Assembly: GCA_930633495.1 (NCBI GenBank)
Contig: CAKNFJ010000001.1
Coordinates: 4,115,001-4,179,000 of the forward strand
DNA: 64,000 bases
Reading direction: 5' to 3'
Origin: Hyphomicrobiales bacterium
Lineage (GTDB): Bacteria; Pseudomonadota; Alphaproteobacteria; Rhizobiales; Beijerinckiaceae
Both the position numbers and the translations under genes were made by a program. Below the pieces are notes generated by a model, which saw only the letters and a list, made by a program, of their open reading frames with translations, was not told the DNA's origin and searched no databases. This document shows, one piece after another, positions 29,079-36,982 of the stretch. The first letter of the stretch is position 1, and every line of letters begins with the position of its first letter.

Positions 29079-30044
29079 TCAGCCCTGCTCGAAGAGCGAC
29101 GGCGTCCCGCCCGTGTGGATGATGCAGGCTGCTTCGTCTCGCGGGATGGCTTGGGTTTCCACATAGTCGAGAAGCCCGGAAAAGGCCTTGGCGACATAGG
29201 TTTGCTCGATCATCAGGCCTTCGAGCGCGGCAAAGCGCCGGGCTGCCAGAAGCGAGGCGGGGGTCGGGATGCCGTATCCCTCGCCCAGCTGGTCGACATC
29301 GATCCGCAGGCGCTCCTGCCACCCCGATGGCGGGGCCTTACCGACAAGCCGGGCGAGCCCGTCGACGATCTGCTCGATCCGGAGCCGAAGCGCTTCGGCC
29401 TGATATTCGACGCTGGGGAGATGGAAGGTCCAGGGCAGGCCGAGGATGGCCGCGCCATAGATCATGCCCGCCTCGGTCGGCCCCATCGAGCCCGGCAGGA
29501 CGATGTGGCGAAGCTCCAGACCGAATGACCGAGCCTGTTCGGCGAGTTCCTGGGCCGCGCGCACATAGCCTAGCGCGCCCCGCAGCGGATCGCCGATCAG
29601 ATAGGGGCGCCGCCCTGCAGCCGCGAGTTCGGCGACGGCTTGCCGCGCGAGGCGCCCGCGTTCTTCCTCGCCCACGGGGCCGAGCCGGCGAATCCGGGCG
29701 CCCAGCCGCTCGGTGAGCAGGGCGTTGCCGCGCAGCGGCGCGGAAGCCTCTCCCGCATAGAGCACCAATGCGTCGAGCCCGGTCTTCGCGGCGGCCGCTG
29801 CGGTCAGCCGGCATTGGTTGGAGGCAAGCCCGCCCGCGACCACGATCATGTCGCTGCCCTGCGCGAGCGCCTCGCCGATCCAGAACTCCAGGCTTCTCAC
29901 CTTGTTGCCGCCAAAGGCGAGCGGCATGCAATCGTCGCGTTTCACCCAGAGTTGCGGATGGCCGACCGCCTGGCTCACGCGCTTCATCGGTTCGAGCGGG
30001 GTGGGGCCGCCGACAAGATCGATTCGGGGAAAGGCGCTCAGCAT
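29079..30044 (-). CDS. D-cysteine desulfhydrase / ACC deaminase family PLP enzyme
   Basis: A 321-residue fold-type II PLP enzyme. The PLP lysine is K48 in AFGGNKVRSLEFW, and GPTPLEPMKRVS, VVAGGLASNQCRLTAAAAAK and IIHTGGTPSLF are the family landmarks. Members deaminate D-cysteine, other D-amino acids or 1-aminocyclopropane carboxylate; the residues that separate these cannot be judged by eye. It is probably the first gene of the minus-strand amino acid unit. ATG 30068 is an in-frame alternative. Confidence 0.82.
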   Translation of the reverse strand: MLSAFPRIDLVGGPTPLEPMKRVSQAVGHPQLWVKRDDCMPLAFGGNKVRSLEFWIGEALAQGSDMIVVAGGLASNQCRLTAAAAAKTGLDALVLYAGEASAPLRGNALLTERLGARIRRLGPVGEEERGRLARQAVAELAAAGRRPYLIGDPLRGALGYVRAAQELAEQARSFGLELRHIVLPGSMGPTEAGMIYGAAILGLPWTFHLPSVEYQAEALRLRIEQIVDGLARLVGKAPPSGWQERLRIDVDQLGEGYGIPTPASLLAARRFAALEGLMIEQTYVAKAFSGLLDYVETQAIPRDEAACIIHTGGTPSLFEQG

Positions 30045-30262
30045 GGGCGGTCCAGGTTCGTGAAGCATCGGGATGGCTGTCTCGGGGCGAAGTCAAGCGC
30101 GCACGCACTTCGATCTTCGCCGCGCGGCCGGCTGGCGGGACAGCAAAAGCGTGACGTTCCGCTGCGGCGGGGTCCAAAATGGACGAACCAGCATCGTTGC
30201 TGCCAAAACCAAGACCGGCAAGGCCGAGTGCGGCCTTGCCTTCCGCTCGACAGGACCCTTCG

Positions 30263-31471
30263 ATGACGCCCCAGCCTTCCCGCCCGCCGCTGATCGCCGC
30301 CGCCGACAAGGGCGACATGGCCGCCATCGAGCGCCTCCTCGCGGAGGGGGCCAAGGTGGACGCCAAGGACGAGGCCGGGCGCACGGCGCTGATGGTGGCG
30401 ACCCAGCAGAACAACCTGCCTCTGGCGCGGCGCCTGATCGCGGCCGGCAGCGACGTCAATGCCCGCGACATCACCATGCTCTCGCCCTATCTCTGCGCGG
30501 GCGCGAACGGCTTCAACGAGATCCTGAAGCTGGCGATTGCCTCCGGCGCCGATCCCAACAGCGTCAACCGCTTCGGCGGCACGCCGCTGCTGCCGTCGAG
30601 CGAAAAGGGCTTCCTGCGCACGGTGCGGGTCTGCCTGGCCGCCGGCATTCCGGTGAACCATGCCAACGACCTCGGCTGGTCGGCTCTGCTCGAGGCCGTG
30701 ATCCTAGGCGATGGCGGCAGGCTCTACGGCGATGTGGTCGAGGCTCTGGTCGAGGCGGGCGCCGACCAGCATCTGAAGGACCGCGACGGCAAGTCCTCGC
30801 TGGAGCATGCGCAGGCGCTGGGCCAGGAGCGCGTGCTGGCGATCTTCCGCGGCGAGGGCGCTGCGGTCGGGCCGGGTGCCGCCGCGATTCGGCAGGCGAA
30901 GCAGGCCGAGAAGGCGGAGCGCTACGAGGAGGCGCTCGCCATCGTCGAGACTGCGCTGACGCAGCACCCTGGCGATGCCGATCTCAGCTACTACAAGGGC
31001 TACTATCTCTACGAACTCGGGCGCAACGAGGAGGCAATCCGCGTCTTCGAGACGGTGCTCGGCGCCAATCCTGGTGCGATCGAGTTCCATTTCTACATCG
31101 CCTATGCCTGGCGGGCGATGAAGCAACCGGACGCCGCGCTGGCGGCCTTCGATGCGGGTGTGGCGAAGCAGCCGGAAGCGTTGTTCCTGCGCTATCACAA
31201 GTCGAACTATCTGCGTGAACTTGGCCGCCATGAGGCTGCCGTCACCGTGATGGACGAATTGCTCGCGCGCGATCCCGGCCGCTACGACTTCGCCTTCCAC
31301 AAGGGCAACAGCCTGCGTTCGCTCGGCCGGCATGAGGAGGCCATCACGGCGATCGAGGTCGCGATCGCGTCCGATCCCGGTAACCCGCTCTACCGCCAGC
31401 ACAAGGCCCAGTCGCTCAAGCTGCTCGGCCGCGAGGCGGAAGCGGCGTCGGTTTCGGTGCGCGCTCCATGA
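30263..31471 (+). CDS. ankyrin-repeat and TPR fusion protein
   Basis: A 402-residue protein, probably cytoplasmic, with no signal peptide. Residues about 1-185 contain ankyrin repeats (DMAAIERLLAEGAKVDAKDE, AGRTALMVATQQNNLPLARR, LIAAGSDVNARD). Residues about 205-400 contain TPR-like repeats (AEKAERYEEALAIVETALT, YKGYYLYELGRNEEAIRVFE, FHKGNSLRSLGRHEEAITAI). Both are protein-binding scaffolds. ATG 30263 follows AGGA; the frame is open further upstream but without repeat structure. The partner is unknown. Confidence 0.83.
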   Translation: MTPQPSRPPLIAAADKGDMAAIERLLAEGAKVDAKDEAGRTALMVATQQNNLPLARRLIAAGSDVNARDITMLSPYLCAGANGFNEILKLAIASGADPNSVNRFGGTPLLPSSEKGFLRTVRVCLAAGIPVNHANDLGWSALLEAVILGDGGRLYGDVVEALVEAGADQHLKDRDGKSSLEHAQALGQERVLAIFRGEGAAVGPGAAAIRQAKQAEKAERYEEALAIVETALTQHPGDADLSYYKGYYLYELGRNEEAIRVFETVLGANPGAIEFHFYIAYAWRAMKQPDAALAAFDAGVAKQPEALFLRYHKSNYLRELGRHEAAVTVMDELLARDPGRYDFAFHKGNSLRSLGRHEEAITAIEVAIASDPGNPLYRQHKAQSLKLLGREAEAASVSVRAP

Positions 31472-31651
31472 AGCGTTGAAAGACAGGGGTCGTCTCGGTC
31501 CTGCGCATGGCCGATGTGACATGGGCATGCGGTGTGCGCATTGCCGTGGCGCCGGCTCGTGAAATTGTGCCGGTGCCGATGATCGTCTAGAGCCTTCGGC
31601 CGCGCCCCGAGGCGGGAATCGGCCTGCCGGGGTGCTGCGGGACTTGCCGAG

Positions 31652-32875
31652 ATGACCGTCAGCGCGCCGACCGCCTCCCTGCCGCAACGTGCCATGATGC
31701 CGGTGCTGATCGTACTCAGCGTGACGCATCTGCTCAACGACATGATCCAGTCGCTGATTCCCGCGATCTATCCGATCATCAAGGAATCCTACCGGCTCGA
31801 CTTCGGCCAGATCGGCTTGATCACACTGACCTTCCAGGTCTCGGCCTCGCTGCTGCAGCCCGCCGTCGGGCTCTACACCGACAAGCACCCGATGCCTTAT
31901 TCGATGGTGGTCGGCATGGGCTTCACGCTCGCGGGTCTGATCGGGCTCTCCTATGCCGGGAGCTATGGGCTGCTGCTGCTGTCGGCGGCCTGCGTCGGCA
32001 TCGGCTCCTCGATCTTCCATCCCGAAGCGACCCGGATGGCGCGTAACGCTTCCGGCGGCCAGCATGGTCTGGCGCAGGGCATCTTCCAGGTCGGCGGGCA
32101 GACGGGCGGGGCGCTCGGGCCGCTGCTGGCGGCCTTCATCATCGTGCCGCGCGGGCAGGGCAGCCTCGCCTGGTTCTCGGTCGCGGCGCTGGTCGCAATG
32201 GTGCTGATGGTCTGGACCGCCGCGAGCTATGCCCGTCTGGACAAGGCAAGGCCGCCGAAGCCGGTTGCGGCGAGTGCGGCTCCGGCCCGGCCGGGCAAGC
32301 GCTCGGTCGCTTTCGCGATCACGATCCTCGTCATCCTGCTGTTCTCGAAGAACGCCTATTCGGCGAGCTTCACCTCGTTCTACACCTTCTACCTGATCGG
32401 CAAGTTCGGCATCTCCGTGCAGAATTCGCAGGTCATGCTGTTCCTGTTCCTCGCCTCCTCGGCGGCTGGTGCGCTGGGCGGCGGCATGCTGGGAGACCGG
32501 ATCGGCCGCAACAAGATCATCTGGTTCTCGATCCTGGGCGCGCTGCCCTTCACCCTGATCTTGCCCTATGCCGACCTGTTCTGGACCGGCGTGCTGACGA
32601 TCCTGATCAACCTGATCATGTCGAGCGCCTTCGCCGCGATCCTGATCTATGCGCTCGAATTACTGCCCGGCCGCGTCGGCCTGGTCGGCGGCTTCTTCTA
32701 CGGCCTGTCCTTCGGGCTCGGGGGGCTGGCGGCGGCGCTGCTCGGCGAGTTCGCGGATATTCTCGGCATCGAGGCGGTCTACAAGATCTGCTCCTTCATC
32801 CCGCTGGTCGGTCTGCTCGCTTGGTTCCTGCCGCGGCTGAGCGAGGGCACGCACGGCGCGAAGGTCGGGCATTAG
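31652..32875 (+). CDS. MFS exporter, fosmidomycin-resistance (Fsr) type
   Basis: A 407-residue inner-membrane protein with twelve helices. The Fsr-like start LSVTHLLNDMIQSLIPAIYP and QPAVGLYTDKHPMPY, GIGSSIFHPEATRMAR and GGQTGGALGPLLAA are characteristic. Fsr homologues export fosmidomycin in Escherichia coli; the natural substrate is unknown. It is convergent with the superoxide dismutase gene across a repeat-rich gap. Confidence 0.87.
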   Translation: MTVSAPTASLPQRAMMPVLIVLSVTHLLNDMIQSLIPAIYPIIKESYRLDFGQIGLITLTFQVSASLLQPAVGLYTDKHPMPYSMVVGMGFTLAGLIGLSYAGSYGLLLLSAACVGIGSSIFHPEATRMARNASGGQHGLAQGIFQVGGQTGGALGPLLAAFIIVPRGQGSLAWFSVAALVAMVLMVWTAASYARLDKARPPKPVAASAAPARPGKRSVAFAITILVILLFSKNAYSASFTSFYTFYLIGKFGISVQNSQVMLFLFLASSAAGALGGGMLGDRIGRNKIIWFSILGALPFTLILPYADLFWTGVLTILINLIMSSAFAAILIYALELLPGRVGLVGGFFYGLSFGLGGLAAALLGEFADILGIEAVYKICSFIPLVGLLAWFLPRLSEGTHGAKVGH

Positions 32876-32920
32876 GACGGATATCGCGCAGACTCGGATC
32901 GCGCGGGGAACCCTCTCCCC

Positions 32921-33117
32921 AATCTCGGGCTTGCCTGAGATTGGCATATAGGTCGTCGAAGTCGGCAACAGCCGACTTCGACGGGAGAGGGCAGGGTGAG
33001 GGGTAGGCCGCTCACCAAAGTGACCGCAAGGTGGTCGCTGCGCAGCCGGGGAGAGGCGTTTCGCTGGTCTAAGGGCCGCGACACATCACCCCTACCCCTC
33101 TCCTTACAGGAGAGGGG
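32921..33117. repeat. block of intergenic inverted repeats
   Basis: The gap between the convergent MFS and superoxide dismutase genes holds at least three hairpins: aatctcgggc/gcctgagatt (32921-32942), a perfect 13-base pair cgtcgaagtcggc/gccgacttcgacg (32954-32983) and cccctctcct/aggagagggg (33095-33117). GAGAGGG- and CCCCTCTCC-type tracts connect them. The 295-base gap contains no supported gene. The hairpins may end transcription from both sides. Confidence 0.7.
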
Positions 33118-33170
33118 ATCCCGCGCCTCACGGGGATCGTGATGAGTCTTGTCGACGAGGCATGTACCAG

Positions 33171-33917
33171 TCAGATCGCGAGCTTGCCGGCCTTGGCGGC
33201 GGCGTAGCGCTCGTTGACCTTCGCCCAGTTCACCACGTTCCACCAGCCCTTGAGATAGTCGGCCCGGCGGTTTTGGTACTTCAAGTAATAGGCGTGCTCC
33301 CAGACGTCGTTGCCGAACAGGACCATCTGCTTCTCCATGATCGGACTGTCCTGGTTCGGCTTGCCCAGCAGGGCGAGCTTGCCGTCCTTGTCGACGGTGA
33401 CGAAGACCCAGCCCGAGCCGAAGACGCGCAGGCCCGCCGCCTCGAAATCGGCCTTGAACTTGTCGAAGCCGCCAAGGTCGCGGGTAATCGCGGCAGCGAT
33501 GTCGCCGGTCGGCGTGCCGCCGGCGCCAGGACCCATCACCTCCCAGAACATGGTGTGATTGGCGTGGCCGCCGCCATTATTGCGCACGAGCGTGCGCAGG
33601 TTCTCCGGCAGCTGGTTGAGATCGGCCAGCAATTCTCCGACCGAAGCCTTGGCGATCACGCCATTGTCCTTTGCGGCGTTGTTCAGGGCCGCGACATAGG
33701 CGGCGTGGTGGCGGTTGTAGTGGATGTCCATAGTCGCCGCGTCGATATGCGGTTCGAGCGCGTTGGGCTCATAGGCGCGCTTCGGCAGCGAGAAGGGGCT
33801 GGAGGGCGCCGCCGGGGCGGCGGCCTGGGCCCAGACCCTGGGCGCGGTCGCAGCCGCGAGCGCGGCGGTGCCGAGGCCGAGAACGGCACGGCGGGAAAAG
33901 ACCGAATGCTCTGTCAT
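33171..33917 (-). CDS. superoxide dismutase (Fe/Mn), Tat-exported
   Basis: A 248-residue enzyme that converts superoxide to oxygen and hydrogen peroxide. A twin-arginine signal (FSRRAVLGLGTAALAAATAP, cleavage near VWAQ) precedes the enzyme, so it should fold with its metal in the cytoplasm and act in the periplasm. Metal ligands are visible in MDIHYNRHHAAYV, GGHANHTMFW and FGNDVWEHAYYLKYQ. Whether it uses iron or manganese cannot be told. It is the only superoxide dismutase in the window. Confidence 0.92.
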   Translation of the reverse strand: MTEHSVFSRRAVLGLGTAALAAATAPRVWAQAAAPAAPSSPFSLPKRAYEPNALEPHIDAATMDIHYNRHHAAYVAALNNAAKDNGVIAKASVGELLADLNQLPENLRTLVRNNGGGHANHTMFWEVMGPGAGGTPTGDIAAAITRDLGGFDKFKADFEAAGLRVFGSGWVFVTVDKDGKLALLGKPNQDSPIMEKQMVLFGNDVWEHAYYLKYQNRRADYLKGWWNVVNWAKVNERYAAAKAGKLAI

Positions 33918-34179
33918 GACGTCCTCCGATGCGAAGCTTGAATTCGGCAGGCCTGCCGCCGTCGATCGTTGCCTTGTCTACGTCGAAAGGTCGAGCGGGT
34001 TCCCGTGGTTGAGGCATTTCGCCGATCGGGAGCCGGCCGCTGGCGTCCCGCCGACCGCAGCGACGAAGCCGCAGCCTGCATTCCGGCCCCCTTAACGCCC
34101 GGAATGCCTTCTTAACCAGTGATTTACCGCGTTTCACTACGGTCTGGAAGGAATTCCGACAATTCGGGGAACGCCTCGC

Positions 34180-35682
34180 ATGCACGCACTGGCTCTCAAG
34201 GCCGATCTGGCGACCCTGGATGAGCCGTTCGCGGATATTGCTGCCTCTGCCGATGCTCCTGTCCGCGCCCCGGCGCGGCATGAGACCGGGGCCGAGCGTG
34301 CCGTGCGCGAGATCGCCGATCGCTTCGGCAAGCTGAGCGCCGAGATTACCGACGTGGCCGGCCGCATCGGCGACGTGACCCAACAGTTCGAAACCCAGAC
34401 CACAGGGCTCCGGCGCGTCGTCGGCGCGGTCGAGCAGGTTTCGCGCGCCAACCATGCGATCCGGCAGGCCGCGGAGGGCGCGCAGGCCACGGCGTCGGTG
34501 GTGCGCAGCGGGCTCGAACGCGTCACCGGTTCGGTCAAGCTCGGCCTCAACGCGGCGCAGACGGATATCGAGACGCTGTCCGAGGAGGCAGAGTCGATGT
34601 CGCAGGCGCTGGCCCAGGCCGTCAGCGACGCGCATAAGGCGCGGGCGTCCAGCGACGCCATCCAGTCGATCACGCGCGAGATTCAGCTCCTGTCGATCAA
34701 TGCCGGCGTCGAGGCGGCGCGCAGCGGCGAGGCGGGCAGGGGCTTTGCCGTCATTGCCGCCGCCGTGAAGACATTGGCCGAACAGACGCGCGAGGCCACC
34801 GCCGCGAGCGCCAGCCAGCTCGACCTGCTGGTCAAGGCCGTCGACGCGCTCTCGCGCCGCAGCCATGAGAACGCGCAGACCGCTCAGCGCGCGCGCGAAG
34901 GTAGCCGGACGATCTCGCAGCAGGTCAGCGAATTCGACAGCTTCGGCCGCTCGGTGGTCGAACTGATCGGTGGGATCGAGGCGGTCTCGCGGCCGACGCG
35001 GGAGAACGCCGAGGCCTGCGCCAAGGCCGGGCAGGACCTCGCCGGGCTCGTTGCCGGCGTCGATGCGTCGACCCATATCCTCGAACAGGCGGTGCAGCGC
35101 ACGGACGCGCTGGTCGCGATCAGCGAGGGCATCCTGGGCTCGATCGCGGCCTCGGGTGTCCGGACGGCGCAGTCGGAGCTGATCGCGACGGTCATGGAGA
35201 CGGCGACGGCGATAGGGGAGCTGTTCGAGACGGCGCTGGCTCGCGGAGAGGTGGCGCTCGCCGATCTGTTCGACGAGGCCTATCGGCCGGTGCCGGGCTC
35301 GGACCCGGTCCAGCATATGACGCGTTTCGTCGGCCTGACCGACCGGCTTCTGCCGCCGCTGCAGGAGAAGCTGCTGGGCTCGAACGGGCGGATCGTGTTC
35401 TGCGCGGCGGTGGATCGCAACGGCTTCCTGCCGACGCATAACCGCAAATATTCGCAAGCCCAGGGCGCGGACCCGGTGTGGAACAACGCCAACTGCCGCA
35501 ACCGGCGCATCTTCGACGATCGCACCGGGCTTGCCGCCGCCCGCAACCGCAAGCCCTTCCTGCTCCAGAGCTACCGGCGTGACATGGGCGGGGGGCAGTT
35601 CCTGGTGATGGAGGATCTCTCGGCGCCGATCATGGTGAAGGGGCGCCACTGGGGCGGCTTCCGGATCGGACTGAAAGTGTAG
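34180..35682 (+). CDS. soluble methyl-accepting chemotaxis protein with C-terminal sensor-like domain
   Basis: A 500-residue receptor without transmembrane segments. The signalling hairpin (about residues 165-210) is divergent: the tip reads IQLLSINAGVEAARSGEAGR where most receptors have [20 protein letters not shown]. Residues about 400-500 form a separate conserved-looking domain (VFCAAVDRNGFLPTHNRKYS, NNANCRNRRIFDDRTGLAAA, RGRHWGGFRIG-type end), probably a cytoplasmic sensor. It is the first gene of the chemotaxis operon and may act as a cytoplasmic or cluster-specific receptor. Confidence 0.85.
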   Translation: MHALALKADLATLDEPFADIAASADAPVRAPARHETGAERAVREIADRFGKLSAEITDVAGRIGDVTQQFETQTTGLRRVVGAVEQVSRANHAIRQAAEGAQATASVVRSGLERVTGSVKLGLNAAQTDIETLSEEAESMSQALAQAVSDAHKARASSDAIQSITREIQLLSINAGVEAARSGEAGRGFAVIAAAVKTLAEQTREATAASASQLDLLVKAVDALSRRSHENAQTAQRAREGSRTISQQVSEFDSFGRSVVELIGGIEAVSRPTRENAEACAKAGQDLAGLVAGVDASTHILEQAVQRTDALVAISEGILGSIAASGVRTAQSELIATVMETATAIGELFETALARGEVALADLFDEAYRPVPGSDPVQHMTRFVGLTDRLLPPLQEKLLGSNGRIVFCAAVDRNGFLPTHNRKYSQAQGADPVWNNANCRNRRIFDDRTGLAAARNRKPFLLQSYRRDMGGGQFLVMEDLSAPIMVKGRHWGGFRIGLKV

Positions 35683-35734
35683 CGGCGTCACCATCGCCTG
35701 TTGAGTTGAGTAAGCGAGTACCCGAGCGAGCGCC

Positions 35735-36202
35735 ATGCATATCGCGCCTTCCTTCCCCAACCTGTCGGTGCTGCTCATCGACCCGAGCCAGCACTACCGG
35801 CGCATCGTCCGCACGATGCTGTATCAGGCGCAGCTCAACCGCATCTTCGAGGCGTCGGACCTGTCGTCGGCCGCGTCGACCTTCATCCAGAAGCAGCCGA
35901 ACATCGTCATCCTGGACTGGGACCTGCCCGATGGCGGCAGCGTCAAATGCCTGGCCGCGATCCGCTCCTTCAAGACCTCTCCCTTCGCCAAGGCGCCGGT
36001 GCTGGTGATGATGGAGCGGCCGGACCGGCGCTCGGTCGTGCAGGCCGCGAAACTCGGCGCGCATGAGATCATCACCAAGCCAATCTCGCCCAACAACCTG
36101 TGGCTGCATCTTTCCGGCGTCATCAACGTGCCGCGGAAATACAGGGAGGCTACCGGCAAGATCAGCCTGGTGCCGCGCACCATCAGCAACAACATGTTCT
36201 GA
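35735..36202 (+). CDS. receiver-domain protein with atypical phosphorylation pocket
   Basis: A 155-residue stand-alone receiver. The phosphoacceptor D61 in VILDWDLP and the lysine of IITKPIS are present. The first strand has a single acid (LLIDPSQ) where two are usual, and the conserved Thr/Ser is replaced by Met (VLVMMERP). Phosphorylation by CheA may be weak or the protein may work without it. The C-terminal tail (GKISLVPRTISNNMF) is extra to the receiver. It lies second in the chemotaxis operon. Confidence 0.83.
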   Translation: MHIAPSFPNLSVLLIDPSQHYRRIVRTMLYQAQLNRIFEASDLSSAASTFIQKQPNIVILDWDLPDGGSVKCLAAIRSFKTSPFAKAPVLVMMERPDRRSVVQAAKLGAHEIITKPISPNNLWLHLSGVINVPRKYREATGKISLVPRTISNNMF

Positions 36203-36326
36203 GCTGGCGGCCATGCCTCGCCTTTGCCGCCGAAACGTCACATTCGTTGACGGGCAGGGCGTCATTTAGCGAAGTTTTTACCAGTTTGTTGCGATGCTTT
36301 TCGGGCGCAATCCTGGGTCGCCCTGC

Positions 36327-36608
36327 ATGGTCATCACCGTTTCGCTACCGCCTTTCCTCGGCCGTTCCGAGGCCGCGACGTTCCGCAACCAATTGCTCGT
36401 CGCGCTGGAGCAGAAAGAAAGCATCTCCGTCGAATGCGCCGAGGTCGGGCCGCTGCCGAGCCTCTGGATCCAGCTTCTCCATTCCGCTGCCACCAGCGCC
36501 AAGGCGCGGGGGCTTTCGGTCACGCTCAAGGCGGCCTCGTCCGAGTGCCGCGAATCCCTGCGGACGATCGGCTTCGATGCCGCTCACAGCGCTCTCGTTC
36601 TGGAGTGA
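36327..36608 (+). CDS. STAS-like domain protein in chemotaxis operon
   Basis: A 93-residue protein. The order of strand and helices (VITVSLPPFLGRSEAATFRN, ISVECAEVGPLPSLWIQLLH, SVTLKAASSECRESLRTIG) fits the STAS fold of anti-sigma antagonists, and similar short proteins accompany cheY in other alphaproteobacterial che operons. The usual phosphorylated Ser is not obvious (GPLPSLW). ATG 36327 is preferred over 36294 because the fold starts there. It may tune CheA or the following CheY, which is inference. Confidence 0.7.
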   Translation: MVITVSLPPFLGRSEAATFRNQLLVALEQKESISVECAEVGPLPSLWIQLLHSAATSAKARGLSVTLKAASSECRESLRTIGFDAAHSALVLE

Positions 36609-36612
36609 CGGC

Positions 36613-36972
36613 ATGAAAATCCTGGCCATCGACGATACCAAGACTCTGCTCAGCCTGCTCAGCCTGACGCTCCGGAATGCCGGCCACGAAGTGGCGGAAG
36701 CTGAGAACGGCGAGGACGGGCTCAACAAGTTCGACCAGTTCAAGCCCGATCTCGTCATCACCGACCTCAACATGCCTGTCATGGACGGCATCGAGTTCAC
36801 CCGCGCCTGCCGCGCGCGGCAGGCCGGCCAGAACACGCCGATCATCGTGCTGACCACCGAGAACGGCGCCGAGATCAAGGCGGAGGGCCGCCGGGCCGGC
36901 GCCAGTGCCTGGATGGTCAAGCCGTTCGAGCCCAACACGCTGCTCGGCCTTGTCGCGCGCTATCAGAACTGA
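36613..36972 (+). CDS. cheY: CheY-type response regulator
   Basis: A 119-residue single receiver domain. The pocket is canonical: DD in LAIDDTKTLL, phosphoacceptor in VITDLNMPVMDG, Thr in IIVLTTE, and Lys in WMVKPFEP. It should take phosphate from CheA and either bind the flagellar motor or act as a phosphate sink, as CheY pairs do in rhizobia. It starts four bases after the STAS-like gene and ends ten bases before cheA. Confidence 0.92.
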   Translation: MKILAIDDTKTLLSLLSLTLRNAGHEVAEAENGEDGLNKFDQFKPDLVITDLNMPVMDGIEFTRACRARQAGQNTPIIVLTTENGAEIKAEGRRAGASAWMVKPFEPNTLLGLVARYQN

Positions 36973-36982
36973 AGGCTGGCCG

